64,000 nucleotides of DNA from Bacteroidota bacterium. GTDB taxonomy: Bacteria > Bacteroidota > Ignavibacteria > UBA10030 > UBA6906. The stretch covers positions 1-64,000 of the forward strand of contig JAHBUR010000009.1 in assembly GCA_019637975.1 (NCBI GenBank), given 5' to 3'. The position numbers were made by a program, and so were the translations under genes. A model generated the notes under the pieces. That model was not told the DNA's origin and did not search any database. It saw only the letters and a program-made list of their open reading frames with translations. This document shows positions 8,340 through 16,614 of the stretch, in pieces (positions within the stretch are counted from its first letter, which is position 1; each line of letters begins with the position of its first letter).

Positions 8340-8843
8340 ATGATCAGAACTATCTCCGATTTTGAACATCTCTGGTCTGCGGAAATCGAGAATACGCAGA
8401 AAGTCTTCAAACATCTCACCAATGAATCGCTGACCAAAGTCATCCATCCCGATGTGCGAACGCTCGGCAGGATTGCGTGGCACATTACGATTACCATTCC
8501 GGAAATGTGCGGCAAGATGGGATTGAACCTCGCCGGACCGAAAGAGAACGATCCGATTCCTGCAACGGCAAAGGAAATTCTCAAGGGCTACAGCGATGCC
8601 GCAATTTCTCTTCTCGAAGAAGTGAAGAAGAATTGGAAAGATGAAACGCTCGAGGTCGTGAATGATATGTACGGAGAAAAATGGAAGCGCGGCTTCACCC
8701 TGGAAGGATTCGTCAAACACGAAATTCATCATCGCGGAGAGATGATTGCGCTGATGCGCATTGCCGGTTTGGCTGTTCCCGGCCTGTACGGCCCGACACG
8801 CGAGGAATGGGCACAATACGGGATGCCGCCACCGGAGGTGTGA
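8340..8843 (+). CDS. DinB family metal-binding protein
   Basis: A 167-residue four-helix-bundle protein of the DinB/YfiT type. The three metal-coordinating histidines are visible: one in GRIAWHITI (about residue 48) and two in VKHEIHHRGEM (about 126-131), the usual H-x3-H arrangement at the end of helix 3. Members are putative metal-dependent thiol S-transferases or hydrolases; the actual reaction of most is unknown. A good SD (AAGGA, 6 nt before ATG) marks the start. It follows the RsbRD-like gene by 41 bp and precedes the isoprenylcysteine methyltransferase-like gene by 20 bp, so the three may be co-transcribed. Confidence 0.88.
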   Translation: MIRTISDFEHLWSAEIENTQKVFKHLTNESLTKVIHPDVRTLGRIAWHITITIPEMCGKMGLNLAGPKENDPIPATAKEILKGYSDAAISLLEEVKKNWKDETLEVVNDMYGEKWKRGFTLEGFVKHEIHHRGEMIALMRIAGLAVPGLYGPTREEWAQYGMPPPEV

Positions 8844-8863
8844 CAACAAGTCCAAACATTCGA

Positions 8864-9373
8864 ATGACACTTCTCCGCCTCATCATCTTCACCCTACTCG
8901 TTCCAGGTACGGTTGCCGTTTTCGCCCCCTACTGGATTCTCCAGATGTTCCCCGGGAAATTCGATATAGGAGACTGGCGCTTCGGCGGGATGTTTCTGAT
9001 GATTGATGGACTTGTCATGTACATCTTTAGCGCGCTTGCCTTTTTGAGAGAAGGCGGTGGGACGCCGGCAATGTGGTTTACCAGAGTGTTCAGCTTTTTC
9101 ATTGGCGAGGAACCGGCAAAGCTCGTTCGCGGAAAACTGTATCAATTCAGCCGGAACCCGATGTACGTCAGTGTTCTCTTGTTCATTATCGGCGAAGCGC
9201 TGTGGTTCGGGTCTGGTGTGTTGCTCATCTATGCCGCCATTGTCTTGTTGTTCTTCCACCTCACGATTGTGTTCATTGAAGAACCTCATCTGCGAAAGAA
9301 GAATGGCGCCGCGTATGAGGAGTACACTCGAACCGTTCCGCGGTGGTTCGGCTTCCGAAAAAGGCAATCATGA
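8864..9373 (+). CDS. Isoprenylcysteine/phospholipid methyltransferase-like membrane protein
   Basis: A 169-residue integral membrane protein with about four hydrophobic segments (near 4-25, 40-60, 100-130 in two passes). The C-terminal half has the ICMT/PEMT-type SAM site: FSRNPMYVSVLL near 103, followed by EEPHLRKKNGAAYEEYTR and PRWFGF at the end. Such proteins methylate small lipophilic or thiol substrates at the membrane; the exact substrate is not predictable. I chose ATG 8864 because the hydrophobic N-terminus begins there; an upstream in-frame GTG at 8840 would lie only 2 nt from GGAGG. Its stop overlaps the next start (ATGA), which implies translational coupling with the methyltransferase that follows. 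Confidence 0.85.
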   Translation: MTLLRLIIFTLLVPGTVAVFAPYWILQMFPGKFDIGDWRFGGMFLMIDGLVMYIFSALAFLREGGGTPAMWFTRVFSFFIGEEPAKLVRGKLYQFSRNPMYVSVLLFIIGEALWFGSGVLLIYAAIVLLFFHLTIVFIEEPHLRKKNGAAYEEYTRTVPRWFGFRKRQS

Positions 9374-10143
9374 AGCCCAACCCCAAGGATCACTTCTCAA
9401 AACAATCCGCCGAGTACGCCGAATACCGTCCCCGATACCCGAAAGAACTGTTCGCCTATCTTGCCTCGTTGACAAGTGAACATGAGCTTGCCGTTGATTG
9501 TGCCACGGGAAACGGGCAGGCAGCTGTCGGACTTGCAGACTATTACGGTCGCGTTGTTGCCCTTGATCAAAGCCCCCAGCAACTTGCACATGCTCCGCGC
9601 CATCCCCGCATCACATATCAGATTGGAAAAGCAGAGGCGCTCGGCGTTGCACCGCACACTGCAGATCTTGTCGCAGTTGCCCAAGCGCTTCATTGGTTTT
9701 CGCTCGACGAGTTCTATGCTGAAGCGAGAAGAGTATTGAAACCTGCCGGCATACTCGCGGTGTGGACGTACGGTATCAACTGCATCTCGCCGGAGATCGA
9801 CACTCTCGTCCGCGAGTATCACGACAAGGTTCTCGAAGGATATTGGCCGCCCGAACGCTCGCACATTATTGATGGCTACCGTTCACTCCCATTTCCTTTT
9901 CGGGAACTCACGCCACCTGCAATTGAAATGCAGGCGGAATGGACTTTGGAGCAGTTACTCGGGTACTTGCGATCGTGGTCAGCGACGCAGCGGTATATCA
10001 CTGCCACGTCGAAGAATCCCCTGAATCTCATTGAGCGCGCCTTGCGGAAGGAATGGGACACAGGCCGAAACACAAAGAGAGTTTTCTGGCCTTTGACGCT
10101 GAGGATAGGGGTTGTCGGTGAGCATCCCTCCGCGGGAGGATGA
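9370..10143 (+). CDS. Class I SAM-dependent methyltransferase
   Basis: A 257-residue cytosolic methyltransferase. It starts MKPNPKDHFSKQSAEYAEYR, then has motif I (AVDCATGNGQAAVGLA, about 40-55), the motif II acidic residue in VVALDQSPQQLAHA, the post-II region QIGKAEALGV, and QALHWFSLDEFYAEARRVLKPAG, a signature of the 'class I methyltransferase / TMT1-like' group related to trans-aconitate methyltransferases. The ATG overlaps the stop of the preceding gene by four bases. Its stop codon lies one base from that of the convergent M1 peptidase gene, so the two genes share a terminus without a terminator hairpin. The substrate is probably a small carboxylate or metabolite, but this is not established. 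Confidence 0.88.
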   Translation: MKPNPKDHFSKQSAEYAEYRPRYPKELFAYLASLTSEHELAVDCATGNGQAAVGLADYYGRVVALDQSPQQLAHAPRHPRITYQIGKAEALGVAPHTADLVAVAQALHWFSLDEFYAEARRVLKPAGILAVWTYGINCISPEIDTLVREYHDKVLEGYWPPERSHIIDGYRSLPFPFRELTPPAIEMQAEWTLEQLLGYLRSWSATQRYITATSKNPLNLIERALRKEWDTGRNTKRVFWPLTLRIGVVGEHPSAGG

Positions 10144-10144
10144 A

Positions 10145-12451
10145 TCATTCACCTTTCCAATCCACTTCTTTCACCTCGCAGAGCACGGAACCGAGGTCGT
10201 TAAACAACACCTTCTCCGGATATGACGGCACGGGTAGGTCGAAGGCATACTGCTCCCCCGCTATCAAAACGCGGCTGCGATATGCCCGATCATCCGATAG
10301 CCTCACCAGCACATTCACATACGCACGAAAGTCGGGGGGAACATTCTCCTGTTTCACGCGAAACTTCACGATGAATTGCCCGTCAGGCGCCGGGAAGGTT
10401 TTGTGCGAGAACAGATACCGGGGGACCTTGTTGTTCTTCACCCATTGCTCGAAAAACCAGCTCATGTCATCTCCGGCATACTTCTCGACAACGCTTTGGA
10501 AATCCGCTGTTGATGCTTTCTTCCCTTTGTATGTGTGATAGAATTCGCGCATCATATTTACAAAGCGGCGCTCATTCATAGTGTTGAGATCCAGAAGAAG
10601 AACGCGGAGCATGTGAAGCACAAACGCTCCCTTCTGGTACACAATCAATCCGTAATCGTTGGGATGTCCCCGGCTGCCAAGCCACACAGGATCCGATTCA
10701 ACGCCGTCGCCAAAAGCAAACTTGCGATTGTTGATGATTCTTTGTGCCGCTCGCTCAAGGAAGGCGTAGAACAAAGTATTGTCGTTCAGCAGGGATTGCA
10801 TGTACATAAGACTGAAATATTCCGAGAATGCCTCGCTGATCCATGTGTCGTGGTAGGACTTCGTCCCTACTCCCACACCCCACCATTGGTGTGCAAGTTC
10901 ATGTGCGCGATAGATCTGAAATTCTGACAGTAGCTTGTTGTGGTCCAAACTCGATGCCCACGACAAATGGACAAGGCCGGGAAACGCCTCACCATGCAAT
11001 CCGACAATTTCCGTGGCAGCGAGTTGCGAGAATGGATACTCACCAAGTAATGAGTGGTAGAATCCGACTATGGATTCGAGGTCACGCCCAAGTGTTACCG
11101 GATCCCATACATGACGCGTCGGCCTTCTCGATTTTTCAAAGACAAAAAGCGTCAAGGGAGGAGCTTCCTTGGGGACCAGCCTGATTTCGGTAAAAAACCC
11201 CACGCTGAAGGAGGCCGAGCCGTTTGTAGGTTGCGCAGTCACCCATCGTGATGTCGTCATGTCTCCCTGTGTTGATTCGGAGATACGGTTTCCTATGCTG
11301 ACAAACTTGTACTTTGACGGATAGTGAAATGTCAACTCGAACGAAGCTGCCTCGCCGCTTCGATGCCGCGGGTACCACGTTATGGAAGACCGCAAGGGAA
11401 TATACGGGTTGATCCGTCTTTCCAAGAGATCGCCGCCATATGATACTGTCAGGGAACAAAGCTCGTTCTGTGCCAACGTCTTGGGGGACTTGATCCACAA
11501 GAACGGGTTCTTATCGCCCTTGAAAAAAGGAAGGGGAGTCCCATCTCCCCACATCACCGATCTCACTTCCAAATCGTGATACAAGTAGAACTGAAACCAC
11601 TGTTCGTTTTCTACCCGCGCGGAAAACCGGACCTTGGCCACCGCATTGAAATCGAGATTCTTGCTGATCGTTGATTCAATGGCGTATGATTGAATGTTCA
11701 GCCCGCTCTTGCTTTCGTCATCACGTATCAGCGATTTTTCGTATTCGTGCTTTGTGTGAAACTGTGTCAGCGATTGGAAGGCGCTCCACGGCAATCCAAT
11801 AACGCTTTGCATGAAATGCACTTCCTCTTCCTGGTAGGGATCGATCATGAAGAATTTCGGGTGGAACTTCTCGAAGCTGAAGTGGGCATAGAACAGCTCA
11901 TTCCGTCTTCCCTCCAGAAATGTTTTTATGAATGAACTGTGGAAATATTCTCTATCCTTGTCACTCAGGAATGACATTGCGTGCTGCATTCTGCTTTTAA
12001 TGTCAAAAGGAAGTCTTCGGTCTTCAAAGGCAAGTTGAGCCGTCAACTCTTCGTACGTGCTGTCGGCAAACATCATGAAAAGAAAATTGAATCTCTCGTC
12101 TGCGGATTCCTTTTCATAAACACGTTGCAGGCGTCCACGCTCGATATCCGTCGGGGGTCTGAGCGTAAACCTTCCTTTCCCGAAAAACAGTGCGGCACAG
12201 TACCGCTGTTGCACAGGTTTACAAAAGTAGAATGTTCCGTCTTCAAACAGAAAAATGCCTTCGTCGCGACGCACCGTCAGTTGTGAAACGGGCGCAATCT
12301 TATTATTGTCAACCGAAAGAGTGAGAAACTCATCGAGAAGTCTGGAATACTCGTTCGGCGTTTGCGGGCGAGCGGCATCGGCACCTGTTAGCAAAAGAAC
12401 AACACTTAGTAGAAACATCCGACAAGCAACAGTCAGAGAACGATTCGACAT
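10145..12451 (-). CDS. Secreted M1 family aminopeptidase
   Basis: A 768-residue zinc aminopeptidase of the gluzincin clan. The start MSNRSL at 12451 is chosen because it has GGAGG eight bases upstream and opens a normal signal peptide (hydrophobic FLLSVVLLLTG, cleavage near A-D-A-A); a longer frame to 12535 lacks these. The catalytic HExxHx18E motif is complete: HELAHQWWG with the third ligand in SEAFSEYFS. A long N-terminal region (about 30-230) precedes the beta-sandwich domain and does not match classical M1 enzymes. A C-terminal domain follows. There is no T9SS sorting domain, unlike the M1 enzyme at 56 kb, so this copy is presumably periplasmic. A candidate promoter lies about 100 bp upstream. 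Confidence 0.9.
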   Translation of the reverse strand: MSNRSLTVACRMFLLSVVLLLTGADAARPQTPNEYSRLLDEFLTLSVDNNKIAPVSQLTVRRDEGIFLFEDGTFYFCKPVQQRYCAALFFGKGRFTLRPPTDIERGRLQRVYEKESADERFNFLFMMFADSTYEELTAQLAFEDRRLPFDIKSRMQHAMSFLSDKDREYFHSSFIKTFLEGRRNELFYAHFSFEKFHPKFFMIDPYQEEEVHFMQSVIGLPWSAFQSLTQFHTKHEYEKSLIRDDESKSGLNIQSYAIESTISKNLDFNAVAKVRFSARVENEQWFQFYLYHDLEVRSVMWGDGTPLPFFKGDKNPFLWIKSPKTLAQNELCSLTVSYGGDLLERRINPYIPLRSSITWYPRHRSGEAASFELTFHYPSKYKFVSIGNRISESTQGDMTTSRWVTAQPTNGSASFSVGFFTEIRLVPKEAPPLTLFVFEKSRRPTRHVWDPVTLGRDLESIVGFYHSLLGEYPFSQLAATEIVGLHGEAFPGLVHLSWASSLDHNKLLSEFQIYRAHELAHQWWGVGVGTKSYHDTWISEAFSEYFSLMYMQSLLNDNTLFYAFLERAAQRIINNRKFAFGDGVESDPVWLGSRGHPNDYGLIVYQKGAFVLHMLRVLLLDLNTMNERRFVNMMREFYHTYKGKKASTADFQSVVEKYAGDDMSWFFEQWVKNNKVPRYLFSHKTFPAPDGQFIVKFRVKQENVPPDFRAYVNVLVRLSDDRAYRSRVLIAGEQYAFDLPVPSYPEKVLFNDLGSVLCEVKEVDWKGE

Positions 12452-12779
12452 GGCAAGATCCTCCGCAAGTTCCATGTGATTGTGACGGATTGTGTGCAGG
12501 TCAAATGCGTCAAGCGTGAAGTGCCGTCTTTGCATTTGGCCTTTTCCAGTAGTAGCAAACTACAGCTTTGATATTCCAAAGTCAACAAAACCGAGAAGGG
12601 CGCCCTTGCCGTCAAGATTCTCCCTTCTGACAGTGGCGCTTTAGTTTATTGCCCTTCAACAACCTGTTTGTGTCCACTGTCTCGGAGTACCGGTTTGCGA
12701 AACTACACACAGGGAGAGTAAAAGACGGGCCCCTTCAACGGATTGATTCGAAGGAAAGCTTTGCGTATTATGAAGCAGG
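12452..12779. other. Divergent intergenic region, M1 peptidase / HlyIII
   Basis: This 328-bp gap has no convincing gene. It holds the SD of the M1 peptidase, the candidate minus-strand promoter described separately, and a short palindrome AAGGGCGCCCTT near 12597. No promoter for the HlyIII gene could be assigned. Confidence 0.5.
12557..12585 (-). promoter_or_regulatory. Candidate promoter of the M1 aminopeptidase
   Basis: On the minus strand, TTGACT (12585-12580), a 17-bp spacer and TAGTTT (12562-12557). The -35 is close to consensus and the -10 is weak; the predicted leader is about 100 nt. Confidence 0.4.
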
Positions 12780-13451
12780 ATGCAGAACGATCACCGCCAC
12801 CCGTTCTTTCGTGAGCCCGTTAGCGGTCTGACCCATGCGGCGGGCACTCTCCTCTCGGTTGCAGGAATCTTGGTACTTATCAGCTCTGCCGCTGCTGCAG
12901 GAAAAGCCACGCATGTGCTGGCATTTGCCGTGTATGGCGCGAGTCTGATACTTCTGTATGCCGCAAGCGCCTTGTACCATCTTCTACCGGTGTCGGAAAA
13001 AGCAATCGCCGTTCTTCGCCGTATCGATCACATGATGATCTATATCCTTATCGCCGGAACCTACACGCCCGTATGCCTCATCGTGTTGCCGGAAATGTGG
13101 GGACTCGGCATGCTTATTCTCATTTGGACACTTGCCGCCGCGGGAATTCTCTTCACGTTGTTTTGGATGAACGCTCCGCGCTGGCTTTACACCGCCCTGT
13201 ACGTTGCAATGGGATGGTCTGCCGCGGTCGCCATTGTTCCTCTTCTGCAGGCTCTTCCGACAGTAGGGCTTCTCTGGCTTCTGGCCGGAGGCGTGTTCTA
13301 TACAGGCGGCGCTGTTATGTATGCGATGAAAAAGCCTGACCTTATCCCCGGTTGGTTGGGCTTTCACGAAATCTGGCATCTCTTTGTCATGGCGGGGAGT
13401 TTCTGTCATTTCATGATGATGCTGCAATCCATTCTGCCAATGGCAGGATAG
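12780..13451 (+). CDS. Hemolysin III / PAQR-type membrane protein
   Basis: A 223-residue polytopic membrane protein of the HlyIII/YqfA family (PAQR superfamily) with seven hydrophobic segments. The family's metal-site residues are present: S and H in ASALYHLLPVS (TM2), the Asp in RRIDHMMIYILIAGTYTP (before TM3), and two His in GFHEIWHLFVMAGSFCHF (TM7). Despite the name, most members are not toxins; related proteins influence membrane fluidity and lipid metabolism and may act as ceramidase-like hydrolases. It is followed after 13 bp by a small secreted-protein gene, so a two-gene unit is likely. No SD is obvious. Confidence 0.93.
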   Translation: MQNDHRHPFFREPVSGLTHAAGTLLSVAGILVLISSAAAAGKATHVLAFAVYGASLILLYAASALYHLLPVSEKAIAVLRRIDHMMIYILIAGTYTPVCLIVLPEMWGLGMLILIWTLAAAGILFTLFWMNAPRWLYTALYVAMGWSAAVAIVPLLQALPTVGLLWLLAGGVFYTGGAVMYAMKKPDLIPGWLGFHEIWHLFVMAGSFCHFMMMLQSILPMAG

Positions 13452-13464
13452 TTCACCAGGGGAG

Positions 13465-14061
13465 ATGAGTCTGAAAAGAACGCCCGGTTTTTTGCTCGCG
13501 ATGTTCATCGTCGTCTCATCCGCAACAATCGGACAAACACATTCGCCTGAAGCGGAGAGGTTCCTTTTGTCGTTACCGGCACCGGCTCTTGACGCCGCGG
13601 AAGCGCTCACTCGTTGTCCGGATCAAGTAGATACCTTGATGCAGTCGTTTCTGGCTGAACTCACACATCTCGCCGCCGCGGATACTGCAAGCATCCCTTC
13701 GGCTTATGACGAATGGCGTTTCCATACAAAATACCTTGCGCATCATCTGACTCAACTTGAGCGGGAGATATTTGCCGCAGGCGAGCAAGTTGACAAGGAA
13801 ATCTTGTCGTGTCCCAAGGTCGGGAATGCAAAAGGTCAGAGCGTTTTTGAGCCGGTATGTGTTCAAACGGCAGAGCGAAAGGGACACCGGCATCGCGTTG
13901 CCGCAGTCGATCATTACCTTTCCATGATTCATACAATCTGGCCGGAGTTTATGGGAGAGATACGCAAGCTTGTGCATCGCACCGGCAGTTGGCAGATTGT
14001 CTTGAATACCTCGACAACTATTGCGAGGATTACAGAGACTGCCGCCCAGTATTCCCGATAA
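13465..14061 (+). CDS. Exported protein of unknown function
   Basis: A 198-residue protein that I do not recognise. It has a signal peptide (residues about 1-23, hydrophobic LLAMFIVVSSATIG, likely cleaved after Q-T-H or nearby). The mature part is helical with conserved-looking W (YDEWRFHTKY) and three cysteines (in TRCPDQ, LSCPKV and EPVCVQ). AGGGGAG directly abuts the ATG. It lies between HlyIII and the DUF1028 gene on the same strand with gaps of 13 and 31 bp, suggesting an operon. The cysteines could form a disulfide in the periplasm. No catalytic motif is visible. Confidence 0.7.
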   Translation: MSLKRTPGFLLAMFIVVSSATIGQTHSPEAERFLLSLPAPALDAAEALTRCPDQVDTLMQSFLAELTHLAAADTASIPSAYDEWRFHTKYLAHHLTQLEREIFAAGEQVDKEILSCPKVGNAKGQSVFEPVCVQTAERKGHRHRVAAVDHYLSMIHTIWPEFMGEIRKLVHRTGSWQIVLNTSTTIARITETAAQYSR

Positions 14062-14092
14062 TAACAACATTCACAAGCCACGAGGATGAGCC

Positions 14093-15076
14093 ATGAGAAC
14101 AGCTGTATTGCTTCTTCTTGTTCTTGCGCATGTATCGCACGCGCAAGAACGGCATTCGCGTCCTGTTCACACCTACTCGATCGTCGCACGGGATACGGTA
14201 ACGGGAGAGATGGGTGTTGCCGTTCAGTCGCATTGGTTCAGTGTCGGGTCGCTGGTGACGTGGGCAGAGGCAGGAGTTGGTGCAGTCGCCACGCAATCGT
14301 TTGTTGATCCGGCGTACGGTCCTCTCGGACTTGACTTGATACGGGCAGGGAAGACGGCGCACCAGGCGTTGAATTCGCTTGTGTCGACTGATGAAGGAAG
14401 GGATGTCCGGCAAGTTGCCATGATTGATGCGAAGGGAAATGTAGCCGCGCACACGGGCAGCAAGTGCATTCAAGGCGCGGGGCATATTGTGGGAAACAAC
14501 TACTCCGTGCAGGCAAATCTGATGTTGAACGACAACATCTGGCCAGCAATGTCGAAAGCGTACGAAAGCGCCACGGGTGATCTTGCAGAACGAATGCTTG
14601 CCGCACTCGATGCTGCTGAAGCTGAAGGCGGCGACATACGCGGAAAGCAATCCGCCGCAATTCTGATTGTCAAAGCACAATCCACGGGGCGCCCGTGGGC
14701 TGATCGTGTGATGGAGTTACGAGTTGAAGATCATGAGGAACCATTGAAAGAACTGCGGCGACTCGTGAACGTTCATCGCGCGTATGAACACATGAACGCA
14801 GGCGATCTGGCGGTCGAACACGGAGATATCGACGGCGCATTACGTGAATACAGTGCTGCAGAGAAAATGTTTCCCGACAATCTTGAAATGAAATTCTGGC
14901 ATGCCACTGCCCTCGTAAATGCGGGGCGCGTTAAAGAATCTCTCCCCATTTTCCAAGAGGTGTTTTCTAAAGATCCGAACTGGGCAACGCTCGTTCCGCG
15001 TTTACCCGCTTCGGGGACGCTGATTGCCGACGAAAAGACAATCCAGGAAATCCTCTCCGTCGCGCCGAGAAAGTAG
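14093..15076 (+). CDS. Exported DUF1028 (Ntn-hydrolase-like) protein with C-terminal TPR
   Basis: A 327-residue protein with an 18-residue signal peptide (LLLLVLAHVSHA). Residues 25-225 match DUF1028, an Ntn-hydrolase-fold family: HTYSIVARD, GEMGVAVQSHWFSVGSLVTW, GAVATQSFVDPAYGPLGLDL, RQVAMIDAKGNVAAHTGSKC, GDIRGKQSAAILIV. The C-terminal 90 residues form TPR-type helices (YEHMNAGDLAVEHGDIDGA, then WHATALVNAGRVKESLPIF), an arrangement found in many members. DUF1028 proteins are suspected amidohydrolases, but no reaction is assigned with confidence. GAGGA about 8 nt upstream supports this ATG. It probably acts in the periplasm, possibly within a complex scaffolded by the TPR. Confidence 0.9.
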   Translation: MRTAVLLLLVLAHVSHAQERHSRPVHTYSIVARDTVTGEMGVAVQSHWFSVGSLVTWAEAGVGAVATQSFVDPAYGPLGLDLIRAGKTAHQALNSLVSTDEGRDVRQVAMIDAKGNVAAHTGSKCIQGAGHIVGNNYSVQANLMLNDNIWPAMSKAYESATGDLAERMLAALDAAEAEGGDIRGKQSAAILIVKAQSTGRPWADRVMELRVEDHEEPLKELRRLVNVHRAYEHMNAGDLAVEHGDIDGALREYSAAEKMFPDNLEMKFWHATALVNAGRVKESLPIFQEVFSKDPNWATLVPRLPASGTLIADEKTIQEILSVAPRK

Positions 15077-15116
15077 CTCCAATCAACCTGATTTCTAAAC
15101 TACATCCCACACTTAT

Positions 15117-16598
15117 ATGACTGAACCTAAACAAAGCATTCTCCGCTCCTTCCCAAGGGTATTCTGGGTCGCCAACATCATGGAGCTATTTGAACGAGCC
15201 GCGTACTACGGACTCAACTCTGTTCTTGCAATTTATCTCACCAACTCCATAGCAGAAGGCGGACTTGGTTTCTCTGAGAACTCCGTCGGTTTTTTGCAGG
15301 GACTCATTTACGCCTTTACTTACATAATCCCGATTCTTGGCGGTGCATTGGCAGATCGGTACGGATACAGAAAGATGCTGCTTGTCGCATTCTCGCTTCT
15401 CGCAACAGGCTACTTCCTCAGCGGACAGGCAAGCACGTATGGTGTTGTGTTTGTTGCCCTGCTGGTAATGGCCACCGGCGCGGGTCTCTTCAAACCGATC
15501 ATCTCCGGAACTCTTGCGCGCTCGACGAACGAATCAAATTCCGGTTTCGGCTTCGGTGTGTACTACTGGATGATCAACCTCGGCGCATTCATCGCCCCGC
15601 TCGTTGTCAATTACATTAAAGGCTTTTCGTGGAATTACGTCTTTATTGCCTCATCGCTATATTGCGCATTGATGTTGCTGCCGACGATCTTTCTGTACAA
15701 AGATCCGCCGAAGCCGGAAAATACCAAGAAGCTGAAGGAGGTACTCAGCGGTGCCGCGATGGTGTTGGGTGATGCCCGTTTTATGCTGATGATTTTTGTG
15801 TATTCCGGATTCTGGATTCTCTATTTCCAGAATTTCGGTTCAGTACTCTGGTTCCTGCGCGACTTCATCGACCCGACGCCGGTCAACAATCTGTTCGCCT
15901 CTCTCGGCCTCGGGATGACGTTCGATGCGGAGTTCGTCACCATCATCAATGCCGGAACTATCATTCTCCTTCAGGTGCTGGTCAGTCGTGTCGTGAAAGA
16001 TATCAAACCGCTTCCCACGATGATCAGCGGAATGGTGATAGGAGGAATCGGTTTTGTCTTTCTTGCGTACGCCTCCACCGCCTGGATTTTCATTCTCGGT
16101 ATTGCCGTATTCTCCATCGGCGAAATGACGGCGCATCCAAAATATTACAGCTATATCGGACTCGTTGCGCCCGCGGACAAGAAGGCCGTGTACATGGGAT
16201 ATGCATTTCTCTACGGCGTCATCGGGAGCCTTGTCGGCTCGAACCTTGGCGGAGCCCTGTACGAGTCAATGTTAAAACCGCTTGCAGGCCAAACCGGCGT
16301 TGAAGATACGTACAGAAACTTCTGGCTGATGTTCGCCGTACTGGATATTGTAGCGGTGGCCGGCCTGTTGATGTACAATCGATTCTTCGTCGAAGATACG
16401 CCTGCAACCAACGCCCGCGCACGAAGCATCATGGTTGCCATCTATTCCGTGCTCATTCTTTTAGGTGGATGGTTTTTGTATGACTCGGTGTTTGGCGGAG
16501 AGGAGATAGCATACAAGACAATGGTACAAGCAGCCATCATGCTGTTGATCGGTGCCGGGGGTGTATTGATAAGTTCGAAGCATTCTCACTCACAGTGA
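15117..16598 (+). CDS. POT/PTR family proton-coupled oligopeptide transporter
   Basis: A 493-residue MFS transporter of the POT (PepT) family with 12-14 membrane segments. The diagnostic helix-1 motif MELFERAAYYGLNSV (E-x-x-E-R-x-x-Y-Y) contains the proton-coupling glutamates. Other family marks are GGALADRYGYRK after TM2, the TM4-5 region KPIISGTLAR, and GFGVYYWMINLGAF, the F-Y-x-x-I-N-x-G signature. It should import di- and tripeptides with protons across the inner membrane. Several secreted peptidases in this window (M28, M1 twice, M14) would supply such peptides. It begins 40 bp after the DUF1028 gene and ends 16 bp before rho, all on one strand. Confidence 0.93.
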   Translation: MTEPKQSILRSFPRVFWVANIMELFERAAYYGLNSVLAIYLTNSIAEGGLGFSENSVGFLQGLIYAFTYIIPILGGALADRYGYRKMLLVAFSLLATGYFLSGQASTYGVVFVALLVMATGAGLFKPIISGTLARSTNESNSGFGFGVYYWMINLGAFIAPLVVNYIKGFSWNYVFIASSLYCALMLLPTIFLYKDPPKPENTKKLKEVLSGAAMVLGDARFMLMIFVYSGFWILYFQNFGSVLWFLRDFIDPTPVNNLFASLGLGMTFDAEFVTIINAGTIILLQVLVSRVVKDIKPLPTMISGMVIGGIGFVFLAYASTAWIFILGIAVFSIGEMTAHPKYYSYIGLVAPADKKAVYMGYAFLYGVIGSLVGSNLGGALYESMLKPLAGQTGVEDTYRNFWLMFAVLDIVAVAGLLMYNRFFVEDTPATNARARSIMVAIYSVLILLGGWFLYDSVFGGEEIAYKTMVQAAIMLLIGAGGVLISSKHSHSQ

Positions 16599-16614
16599 TT
16601 GTTCAGATCTTTCC